Of a stretch of DNA of 64,000 nucleotides, positions 53,216 to 64,000 are shown one piece after another. Origin of the DNA: Conus ventricosus (Eukaryota > Mollusca > Gastropoda > Neogastropoda > Conidae). Each line of letters begins with the position of its first letter. Position 1 is the stretch's first letter. The stretch covers positions 23,529,457 to 23,593,456 of the forward strand of contig CM031622.1 of NCBI GenBank assembly GCA_018398815.1. The letters run 5' to 3'. A program made the position numbers and the translations under genes. The notes under the pieces were generated by a model, which was given only the letters and a program-made list of their open reading frames with translations, did no database searches and was not told the origin of the DNA.

Positions 53216-56200
53216 CTCCGCGCGCAGCACTAGTGCGCGGTGGGGTGAAATGTTTAACACATTCAATAAATCCATACACCATGCAAGCCTAGGGTCAGAG
53301 AGTCATCGGACATCAGACTAGGCACTCTTGTCTTGGTAGGGCTGATTCTGGCCATCTGTGAACCAGTGGCACGGGCTCAGGCCAGGACATGCCTGAAACA
53401 TTCCTTCCAGTGTTTCCAAGCAGTGTCGATGTGTCATGTCGCATGGAGGGAGAAACTTTCCCACTGATACACCTTTCTAAATCGGTGCACTCAGTCATGA
53501 AATGTGTGAGGGCTGACCGAATCTATTGTCCCTAACACAGTCAGGTCATGATATTTATAGCCAAGCCAACATGAGGGTCAATCAGGGATCGGATGCAAAC
53601 GATTAACACTGGAGCTACATATAAACTCACAATGCCAAGATTAACTATCCGATACAAGTGATGCATTGAAAACTGAAAGTAATCTACCGACTTTTTTTTT
53701 CTTCTCTGGCATGAATTTGTTTTAGCAAATTTTTGCAGTCTCGATTCATTTTGTAATATCATTCCAACTGTTTTCTTTCAAACCTTCTAACTAGCTTACT
53801 TTGTGATTTTTAACCAAAGCGACTTATGATTATAGCGTGCCCATGAATAAGCTTTCAAAGGGTACACCCAAAAAGTGACTCAGTACGTTTACAGAAACTA
53901 ACACTTCAAAACAAAATACACTAAAACATCTATTATTCTTATCAGAAATACGTAATGTTCCACTTGAAATTTATGCGGGACTTATGAAGACGTTCTGTGC
54001 CCATTACAAACATGTATGATGCTGGAACGAGAAATATGTCGACTGTCAAACAATGCTGTGTTTATGACAAAGTATGTGAATGATATGCATTCCTTTAATA
54101 CGATGATGCTGTCCACTGTAATACCATCATGAAGATCACTGTTTATGATCAAGTTTCAAGCCGTGCTGGGGCACCTTAAAAACAATATACTGATGTTAAC
54201 CAATGGAATGTCACATCGGAACAAACATATGTATGACCAAATATAAAGACCATATGGGGCTCCTTTACAATAATACAATGCAACTAGGCACGTAGACTAC
54301 AGAGGGTTAAGCTGTTTACCTTCCCTCACGGCAAAACAGTGAGCTTGACGGTTTGAAAATATTACGTTGAACAAGGGTGTATGCGATGTTTATGACGTTC
54401 TTGTGTCTTTAAAAGTGACATCAAAATGTTGACAATGCGATGTAATATCTATAAGAACGGCCGAATCGTTCAGAACCGTTTTTTTTTTTTTTTTTTTAAC
54501 GGAAAAATCAGACTTTAAACAGACAGTGCTCTGAAGTTTCCAACTATCTGTAAAGTTGTCTGAAGTAGTGACACCTCAACAGGGAGAGCGCGGAGCAGCC
54601 AGACCTTTGTTGTGAAACAATCTGGATAAGTTTCGGGTGTAGATGAACCATATTTGAGCCCAGGGTGTGTAGAAATGGATGGCAGTTTCAATTACAACAA
54701 ACAAACACACCACACACACACACACACACACAGTGTAAAAAAACATATAATCCCCCTGACATTTCAACAAACAAAAGCAAGCAAATAACAAAACACAAAG
54801 CAAAAGAGAGAAAAAACAGCTTACATGCACTTGAAGTGAAGAAACTTAAATATTTCAAGCAACAAGAACAGAAAATTGCCAATCGAGGCGGGCTTAACAA
54901 AGCTGCTCACCTATAGTCAGAGTTGTCAAACTGGAGAGGCAGAGAATCCCAGAGAAGAACCGAAGGAAACTCTAAGTTGCTGTCACAGGTTATCCTCCAT
55001 GTCGTTGATGTGTTCGGACTTTGTGAGAGTGGACTTATATAACAAACACGTTGGTGAGGCGTGGCCGGCCGTACAGACTGGTCTGGGGGCTGGGGTGACT
55101 GACGGCTTCGAAGGCTGGGACCTTCTTCTTTGCTTTTTGATGGAGGAGATGGAAAGTGGCTGGGTTTTCGCGGCTGATTTCGGGAGAACAAACCTCTGCA
55201 AGAGGTATGAGAGGAGTGAAGTGGGCGGAGGGAGGTGGGCGGTGGTGTGGGAGGGGTAGCTGGGAGTGGAATGGGAAAAATCTTTGACAGCCATGGGTGA
55301 TTGGTGGGAGGGTATGCTTAGATGCGCCTTCTTGGTGGAAGGAGAGAGTAAGAAAACTGCGTGGGAAGACAGGGGAGGAGGTGGGGGGTGGGGTTTAGGG
55401 GGGGAGGGGATTGGAGGGCGTTTGTTTACGGGATTCCAAACACCAGATGGTTTTAAATCTTAGAGGTAGAATAAGACGAGACTTTGAATGGGAAGGGGGC
55501 GCGGGGGTTGTAGGAGGGAAGAGGAGGGTGGCAGCCAGGGGGAGGACTGAGGGGTGAATAGAGAGAAAAGGGCGGGGGGGGGGGGGGGGGGAATCAGTAG
55601 TCTTTATTAGCTAGAAATGCACAAAATGCCTGATGCAAGATACGACAACACTTGGGACAAGAAATGGGGGGGGGGGGGGGGGGGGGCGGGGGGGGGGGGG
55701 GAGATGTCTGGGGGTGGAGTTGGGGTGGTGGTGGTGTTTGGTGAAGGGACGTTAGGTGACGGGGGGTGGAGAGATGGTAGGAAGAGGGGGTGCCGTCCAC
55801 TGTTGGCTGATGTTGGCTGACGAGAAATGATCAGTGGTTTTCAAGCTTTAGCTCTGGGTGGAGCTAGCTAAACCCGGGAGCTGGGGAGGGAGTAGGGATG
55901 GAAAGGGGGGGGGGGGATTTAATTCGCGTTGTTTCTCTCCTCAGGCGCTGTGGTAAAAAAAAAAGCATTGAAAACCAGTGATGGATGATGAGGGGGTGGA
56001 TGAACTGAGGCTTACGGCGGAGTGTGTTTGGGGGGGGGTGGGGGGGGAGTCATCTGTTGGCATGTTATTTTAAACATCAATAAAGCCCTCGTGTACGCGC
56101 GCGGCGCGCCACCGCGCGCGCGCGTGGTGTGTGTGTGTATGGTGAAATGGTACACACATCAAATACATCTTGAAAAATTTCACGGTAACAAGGAAAAAAA

Positions 56201-57204
56201 CCAAAAGACCACGACGAAAAAACGGGAGACTCGCCTGACCCTGATGACCAATATTATTCATTTTGAATTGCAACCATACTCATCAGATGAAATTATTAGA
56301 ATCACGCTCAGAATACGCAGATTATTTTTGTCAGTTAAAGACCATGTTGTATTAGAGTGCTAGAAAAGGGGGAAAAAAAGAAAAGAATTTCTTTTAAGTA
56401 TCTCTCAAAAATCCATAGAAACATCATACAGAGGTTGTCATTAACATAGACACAACAAATTAAAATGTTTGCATCTAGATAGATTTCCATGAGGTGTTTC
56501 CTGGTAGTAAACTTCAATTGAATTCAAACGCATTTCCCATTAACTTCTCAATCAGTACTTACGGATGAGACAGTATTTAATCTAACCAAATCATTCTGAC
56601 TGCTGAACAATATTAAACGTGAAAAGAAAATTGTGATAAAACGATGTGTCTAACTGTGAAGTGTTCATACAAATTCATCCATTTTTTTTACTCCTTTAAA
56701 AATGCTTGAATATTCGAAAATGTAAGGTATGTAAAAAAGTGCTTTGTGATTGCATGTTCTGAGAATACCCACCACCCCACACACACACACACCTACACAC
56801 ACAAACACACACACAAATCACACACACACAACACACACAGAGCGTTTCTGTTGTTGCTGAGCGCAAATCATAAACCAAAGGCCAATATACCATTGCTTGA
56901 TGTGTAGACTGCAGCACAACCCTGAACAGCTTGGTTGGTGTTTCTGTACGATCGATTCACACAGCACACGTACTCCGTCTTTACGTCGCTTCCATCTGCT
57001 CAATTTGTATGTACATTACTGACATAATGATATGGTCCTGTGTTCACAGTCTGTTGTTGTGTCCAAGGCGATGAATCAACAGCTGTCATCAGTAGTGGAT
57101 CGATGTCTTGGATGAGAGTGTGACTGAAGTCATAATTACATGGGATGCACTGAATGGTGATGGACAGTCGAGTGCATGTTGTGTGAATGTTGTGTGACTA
57201 CAGA

Positions 57205-58385
57205 CAACCCATGAGATACTTTGGAAGGAGTGACGATAGTCCGTGATGTGAAATGTCGTGTGACCTACAACTCCACTGTGGGGCGCTTTGGGTGGAGAGA
57301 GTGACGTTAGTCGGTTGTGACATGTCGGGTGACCTACCAACTCCACGGTGGGCGCTTTGGATGGAGTGACGATTAGTCCGTGTGTGAATGTCGTGTGTCC
57401 TACCAAACTCCACTGTGGGCGCTTTGGATGGAGTGGACGATAGGTCTACGTTTGTGAATTGTCGTTGTGGACCTACCAACGCCCTGTGGGCGCTTTGGAT
57501 GGCGTGGGACGATAGTCGTGTGTGAAATGTCGTGGGACCTACCAAACTCCACTGTGGGCGCTTGGGATAAAAGTGTGAGTGACGATAGTCCGTGTGGAAT
57601 TGTCGATGTGACTCGACCAATCCCCGGTGGGCGCTGTGGATGAGAGTGACGATAGTCGGTTGGGTAATGTCGTGTGACCCCTACCAACTCCACTGTGGCG
57701 CTTTGGATGGAAAAGTGACGATAGTCCGTGTGTGAATGTCGTGTGACCTACCAACTCCCACTGCGGGCGCTTTGGATGGAGTGACGATAGTCCGTTGGTG
57801 AATGTCGTGTGACCTACAACTCCCACTGTGGGGATTTGATGAGTGACGATAGTCGTGTGTGAAATGTTGTGTGACTACCAACTCCACTGTGGGCCGCTTT
57901 GAAGGAGTGAGATAGTCGTGTGTTGTGATATGTAGTGTGACTACACAACTCCACTGTTGGGCGCTTTGGAATGGAAGTGACGATAGTCGTGTGTGATTAT
58001 GTCGTGTACTGCCAACTCCACTGTGGGCACTTTGGAAGGAGTGCGATAGTCGTGTGTGAAATGTCGTGTGAACTGCAACTCCACTGTGGGCGCTTTGGAA
58101 GGAGTGCGATAGTCCGTGTGTGAAAATGTCGTTTGTGACCCTACACTCCACTGTGGGTGCTTTGGATGGAGTGACGATAGTCCGTGTGTGATAAGTCGTG
58201 TGACTACCAACTCCACTGTGGGGCTTTGGATGGATGACGATAGTCCGTGTGCTCGATTTGTAGTGTGACCCTACCACACTCCACTGTGGCGCTTGAAGGA
58301 GTGTGACGATAGTCCGTGTTTGAAATGGGTCGTGTGACCTAGCAACTCACACTATGTGGGCGCTTTGGAAGGAGTGACGATGGCG
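57205..58385 (+). repeat. 66-bp minisatellite, 18 boxes, copy Y
   Basis: Eighteen GGAxGGAGTGACGAT boxes in the same variant order as X: for example ACATG in unit 2, TTTGTGAA in unit 4, ATATGTAGTG with GAAGG in unit 11, GGTGCTTT in unit 15 and TAG in unit 16. Almost every unit has one to five indels. No frame stays open. Confidence 0.95.
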
Positions 58386-59267
58386 GTGTGACGATGGTCA
58401 GTGTGACGGTAGTCAGTGCGATAGATGGTCAGTGTTATAATGGCCCATGTGACAATGGACAGTGTGTGTTGTTAGTGATAATGGCCAGTATGACAATGGA
58501 CGTGTGGCAAGGGTTAGTGTGACGATGGTCAGTGTGATAATGGATCAGTGTGACGATCGTTCAGTGTGACGTGGTCAATGTGACGATGTCAGAGTGATAA
58601 TTGCAGTGTGTGGAAATATCCACAGCGATTTTACATCCTCGGAATTTCGAATTGTGAAGTGTCAATTTTTTTCGTGGAGATATGTGCTTATGAACCAAAT
58701 GGAGACTACAGCAATGCGGATCATCGTCAGAGTTGGTTTTTTTTTTCTTTTCCCTTTTGAGCGCAGTAGCAATAGCAGGCTTAGTAGTAGTTGGTGTAGT
58801 ATTAGGTTGTTGTAGTAGTACTACTACTATGGTGTTAGTAGTAAGTAGCAGCAGACAGCAGCAGTAGTAGTAGCAGTTGTGGCGTTGTTGAAATATGTCG
58901 TAGTAGAAGTCGCTGTTGTAGTAGATAAAGCCGTTATATTAACGATAGTTGTTGTGGTAGTAATAGTAGAACAGCAACAGCCTGGAGCCAGTAGTAGTAA
59001 TTGTGTAGTAATAGGGTAGTGTAGCATATAGTAGAAGTAGTAGTAGCAGTAGGTAGGGATTAGTCGTACTAGAAGAAGAAGCGTTTTAGTTGTAGTAGTA
59101 GTTGTTTATTGTGGTGGTGGTTTGTAGCAGTAGTAGCAGCGTAATTTTAGAAAGGGTATACTGCCAAGTGTTTCAGTGGAAGGTAATTTTCCCTCCCGCG
59201 CTAAATAGATCTAATTCCCCAAATCCTACGAACAGGACGATAAACAAGATGCATATTGTGAATGCAC

Positions 59268-59526
59268 ACAACGCTAACATTTTGCGCAATCGTAAAATTC
59301 AAGTTGCCACTTTTGAAGAAAAATACGAGTTGGCGTTAACATGTTGCGCAATTGTAAAACTCAATTACCAATTTAGAAAGAGAGCCAAGTTGGCTTTACG
59401 TTTGCGCGAACGTGAAAATTCGGTTACCAACCTTTAGAAGAGAAGGCAGAGATTGGCCGTTAACATTTTGCGCGATCGTGAAATTCAATTTCAAACTTTT
59501 GGAAGAGAGGACGAGCTGGCCGTTAT
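59268..59526 (+). repeat. 64-bp tandem repeat, four diverged units, copy Y
   Basis: The four units align one to one with those of X and copy 1, with small indels. Confidence 0.9.
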
Positions 59527-60305
59527 ACGGTTGACAAATAATTGCACCCTCCGTGAAAAAATGGAAGGAATTGGTGAAGAGCTGAGGACTGACATTTATT
59601 CTGAATGGACACGGAAGCCCATCATCAGCGCGGCAGGCAGCTTCCTCGAGTGGGTGTACCAGGTGGGTAGGACGTGGAAACGAGTCCCTAGAATGTCAAA
59701 CGTTCAGAGTCTGTTCCCTAACAAGGAGACGTATGTAAGTGGGGACCCGTGCTCTCAACTAATGATACAATGGACAATGTATAATAATGATGCTGATGAT
59801 GATGAGATTATCTGCTAACCATTCATAAACTGTCAGCCTCTGTACAAGTTACAGTTAGGATAGGCTGGGGGGAAAACACATTTTTTCTTCTTGGTTGCGT
59901 GCGTGCGTGTGCGTGGAGGAAATTAAAGAGTCTAGAATCAAAAATGTGCGGTGGCTTCTTAATTAAAAGGCAAACACCAGACGTATCAATACAAGCATCA
60001 TATTTGTTTACAACTTGTCCTTTCCCATTTAGTGCGTTTCATGATGTACGTGCAAATACATATTCCATCGGTTCTTTTATGCACTGAAGAAACAAACAGA
60101 TGATGAGATAGTGGATGCAAGTAACATAGAGTGGAATCAATAAAGGAGCTCCTGAATAGTCTCAACCGAAATAAAGAAAAAAAAAGTAACGGAAAAGAAT
60201 AATCCACAAACAGGTAGAATACAAATATGCCTATAAATACATGCATACACGCATGTGTGCGCACATGTGCCTGTGCGCGCGCGCGTAACGTGTATATACT
60301 GTGTT

Positions 60306-60349
<44 letters not shown>

Positions 60350-61100
60350 GTGTGTGTGTGTGTGTGGTAGAGCGCATGCGTGCGAGTGTCTGCGTGTGTG
60401 TGGTGTCGTGTGCGTGCGTGCGTGCGGGCGTGTGTGTGTGTGTGCGTGTGTGCGCATGGCGTGCGCGTGTCTGCGCGTGTGTGGGTGTGTGTGCGAGTGC
60501 GTGCGTGTGTGTGAGAGTGTAGGTTTATGATGCAGTTGAAGAAACAAAGAGAAGAAGAGAATATGTAGATGCAAGTAAATTAGAGTGAATCAATGATTAG
60601 ATAGCCTGATTAGTCTCAACGAAATAAGAAAAAAAGTATCGAAGGATAAACCACAAAGGTTGAAAATAACTCGTAGCTTTAAAATACATGCATACCCGCA
60701 TGTAGATATCACGAAGGACGCTTTGTTATATTTGGTTTTGCCTATTAATTTCGCCCAGTCATTCTCACAGAAGCGGTTATATAACACCGTGTACGTACGA
60801 GCCCAGAAGCAGTATCTACAGCTGCAGTTTTATAGATATGTTATGGTCGTCAATCAGTTGTTATAAACAGTTACATTATCATCAATCTGTGGAAGTTTGT
60901 GATAGGTATGTTCCTTACATCGCTATTTTCTTTTTGTTTGTGGCCTAACCCCTTTCCAATCCTCAGTTTTCGTGTCCAATTGTTATCTCTGTGTTTGCAT
61001 GTGGGGGAGGGGGGGGGTGGGGAGGAGGGGATAGCAAAAGAAGGTTTGAAGTGCATGCAGGGGGGTGGGGTGTTGGGTAGAATTGAGGTGTGTTAGCAGT

Positions 61101-61158
<58 letters not shown>

Positions 61159-62800
61159 TGAGTAGGTAGACTTAACACATTGTAATAATCGCGTGTGTAC
61201 TTGTGAATAGCTGTAATTGAACCTTCCACTTTCGAAAGATTGGATTTTTTTCTCAGGCGTGTATTGACACTACACATGAGTGTGATTACAATTGTCTTAA
61301 ACAGCCAATGTCCAAACAAGAGCAGTCGATTCGTGGCCAAATATTTCGTAACTCTTTTTCCACATGTGTAAAATTAACGTGTGTGCTGTCCGTATACCAG
61401 AAACACAAAATTTTAGTTTATTTCCATTTGTGATGCGTGTCATAAGAAAGTCTTGGACAGCTGTGAACTCCACGTGTTTGCTTGCAGCTCGTATGAACTA
61501 TGTATTCTAGAATTCGAAATTTTTGTGACAAAAATCATAATAAGACACGGAAGTGCAACCGAATTTAAGGAAAATTAAAATAAATTCTGGGGAAGAGAAA
61601 ATCTCAGAGCTGGGTTTTCAAATTTTTCAAGAGAGATGTGCAAAATTTGGAGCATTTGGAAAAAAATAGAGAATGTTCCGGAAACATTCCCCTCACAAAC
61701 ACAAACCTGCATACACACACGGCGCGTTCGCGCGCGCGCACGCACGCACGCACGCGCACATACACACACGAGCGCGCGCGCGCGCGCACCCACACCTCCA
61801 CCCACCCACACACAACCCACACAACACACAACACACCACACAAACACACATCTCGTCATCCATTCACATTTTCATGAGCCATTTATAGTCATACTAATCT
61901 AGATGTTGCACAGCAAAAAAACATAAAAATCAAGACTGGAGTAAAAAGATATAACTAGAAATAAAGATCCACCACCTCACTCCCCCCCCACGCATATTGA
62001 AACTTATTTTGACTCTCTTCTCTCTCGCTCTTCTCTTTCTCTCTGTGGACTCCCCCTCAATGCGATCGTCGACTTTCCGTTTACAACACACACACACATG
62101 CGCGCGCACACACACTTACCCCACAATCATACACACACGCACACACAACCATGGGGGGGGGCCCCCCCTGCACTACTCTTTCTCTCTCTCTCTCTTTCTG
62201 TCTCTCTCTCTCTTCTCTGCGCGCGCGCGCGCGCACGACATACCACAAAATAAATAGAGAGAGAGCTAATTATTACTATGTGGTCGGCTGAATCAGAGAT
62301 ATGAATTTTTCTCTGCCCCCCTATCACAACACCCACACACAAACACACCACACACCCCACACACACCCCCTGGCGCGGGCGCGCCGCGTCTCTCCTTCCT
62401 CACTAAGTTTGCCTTTTTCTCAGATATCCTTATCATCCCTTTATTCCTTTTCTTTTTCTATTTCTTTTTCTTAGCTCCCCTACTTCCCTTTTCCATCCAC
62501 TACACTTTCTCTCTCTAAAGGAATGTGAGAGTCCTACTGACAACAGTGTTCCTGACCCAGTGATGAACTGATCCTTCCTAGCAGGACGGAAGGCTCCAAC
62601 TTTGTTTATAATTAGTCTTTGAGACAGGGATAACAATAAGTTGCCTTCAGGCAGGAAGTCAGAAAGTAGGATGAAGAATCGCTGTGCGTGACAGGGATAC
62701 GGTCACTAAGACTGCATAGGGAAAGAAATCAAATGAAATGCTTGAATGCAGCTGAGTGTGTTGTGTGCGGGCGCGAGCGCGATCGTGTGTTGTGTATGTG

Positions 62801-62838
<38 letters not shown>

Positions 62839-64000
62839 TGTGTGTGTGGTGTGTTGTGTGCGTGCGTGTGTGAGGTTTACACAAGTTAACTGAACAGAAA
62901 ATGCAGATAAATATTAAGTCTTTACTCCAAATGCACGCACTTCAATATTTATGGTATGGAATTCATTGCTGCCAGTCGCCGCCATTTCATCGCACGTGTT
63001 CGGTAATTTCCGAAAAAGAAGCGGGAAATCACGCGCTTGTGCCCAACGTAGCAAAGAACACGTTCGTAGGTGTGTCGTGAAACCGGGCGTACTGATTTAC
63101 GAAAAACAGTCTTGCTACGTGGATTTTGGCTTGCGCAACTATGTTTACGAAAATAGTTACGAGGATCGGCTCGAACGCCACATGAAACCGGCCCGAGCCG
63201 CTGGCAGGACTGACCACATTCGTTTTCCATGTTCATCATTTGGCCGTCCGGGATTAAAGGCACCCCAACTCCCAACCAGAAGTAAGTTCTTATAAAAAAA
63301 CACACACAAACAAACAAAAAATACAGCTTTTTCCGTCAAATATGCGCGATTTCTTCAAAACCTACTAGCAACGTTGTGGTCTAGTAGCGTCTATGAAGAT
63401 GTCAGGTTCTTATTGTTGATTAAATTCGCAGTCATGGTGTCATGGTTAAGGTTCTGATGGGAAGAGGATAATGTTTTGAAAAACATAGTTGCAGGGAAAC
63501 AGCATGTTACGAGAAAGAAAGATAGTGAGCCTCTGATCTAGTGGTTTGCCAAACCCACATACCACCGATTGTCACAGGCAGGCGGCTAAGCCGGTCATCA
63601 GGACTCGTTCCATCGGAGCTGACCGAGATGAGGGTGAAGATAAGGTCGGAAAACGACACACAAGCGGGACTGTGTTGGGGCGGACCGCCACAAAAAGGAT
63701 TCGCTTGTCGTCTGCACTCACAACGGCCGCTTCTTTCACTGTTTGTCCCCCCTGCTTCCTGAAGGCAGAGCTAACTGACAGGCCAACGCGCGCGATTTGA
63801 TCGCGCGGTCGCTCGAACAGTTGGAATCTACGTTCGCCGGGCAGTACAGGCGAGACGATGCTGGACGTTTATCACAGAGGCAGTGGTATTTACTTTCTGT
63901 TCTTGCATTATCTCTTTTTAAAGTGTCGAACTTGAATCATCAGTTTTCAACTCGGAAGGTTGATAATATGCACTCAATGAAAAGAGCTTACCTACAAGTT

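Larger units (their letters stand above)
50089..64000. repeat. Copy Y of the ~14.6-kb unit, indel-rich, cut by the window end
   Basis: Follows X in order from 35467 to 49410. Counterparts: LINE D 5' part 50089-50470; hairpin 50856; empty site of element 1 51504; (TG)n 52936-53215; empty site of element 2 54105; G-rich tract 55370-56050; (CA)n 56768-56840; 66-bp array 57205-58385; 15-bp array 58378-58615; AGY tract 58762-59150; 64-bp repeats 59268-59526; (TG)n 60302-60370; G-rich 61000-61065; (TG)n 61102-61158; CG/CA tract 61720-61850; simple repeat cluster 61990-62375; (TG)n 62757-62872; inverted repeat 63047. Every part is peppered with one-base gains and losses relative to X. No gene is supported. 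Confidence 0.93.

Noticed and set aside
1..64000. CRISPR arrays, tRNA or rRNA genes, prokaryotic operons
   Set aside because: No regularly spaced short palindromic repeats, no cloverleaf with A and B boxes and no rRNA core sequence was recognised; the content is typical of an animal genome. The 64-bp and 66-bp arrays have no unique spacers.

Overview
The window is intergenic DNA from a repeat-rich animal genome, with no intact host gene that I can support. The lineage is most likely a lophotrochozoan, and a gastropod or other mollusc is the best guess. That guess rests on long (TG)n/(CA)n tracts, Ty3/gypsy LTR elements whose integrase lies upstream of reverse transcriptase, several non-LTR retrotransposon clades and a Tc1-type transposon; it is not proof. 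Nothing bacterial or archaeal is visible.

Layout. 1-2524 is a non-LTR element (LINE A, + strand) with an endonuclease, a deleted reverse-transcriptase palm and a C-terminal region. 4063-5012 is a second LINE fragment (LINE B, +). 5587-6290 is a frameshifted fragment that may derive from a Maverick/adintovirus-type minor capsid (penton) gene. From 7861 to the end the window is dominated by three copies of one ~14.6-kb non-coding unit: copy 1 (7861-30238, cut by a 1000-N gap), copy X (35467-50088) and copy Y (50089-64000, running off the window). Copy 1 is long because two LTR retrotransposons sit in it, 8119-14639 (TSD GTGAC) and 17162-25629 (TSD GATGC). Copies X and Y keep both empty target sites. 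The second LTR element itself carries a nested 5'-truncated L1/Tx1-like LINE (21391-24242) with a 15-bp target-site duplication.

Between the 1000-N gap and copy X lies a minus-strand LINE (LINE D, about 32470-35890). It is split by a nearly complete 1542-bp Tc1 transposon (33276-34817) that landed four codons after the FADD start of the catalytic FADD box.

Both LTR elements read on the minus strand. Element 1 shows gag, protease (DTG), integrase N-terminal zinc motif, integrase C-terminal GPF module and then RNase H, in that order. Element 2 shows gag, protease (DSG) and the integrase zinc motif. This is the inverted pol order of Gmr1-like Ty3/gypsy elements. Both are dead: their frames are broken and large parts of pol are missing.

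The ~14.6-kb unit holds (TG)n tracts, a poly-G/G-rich tract, a 66-bp minisatellite, a 15-bp minisatellite, an AGY triplet tract, a 64-bp four-unit repeat and an imperfect inverted repeat. X and Y share the same 18 minisatellite boxes in the same order of sequence variants, while Y is full of one-base indels. Y is therefore probably an unpolished duplicate of X made in assembly, and copy 1 a second haplotype or an older duplicate. I found no previously undescribed functional system. The strongest biological observations are the pol order, the nested insertions with readable target sites, and the penton-like fragment.
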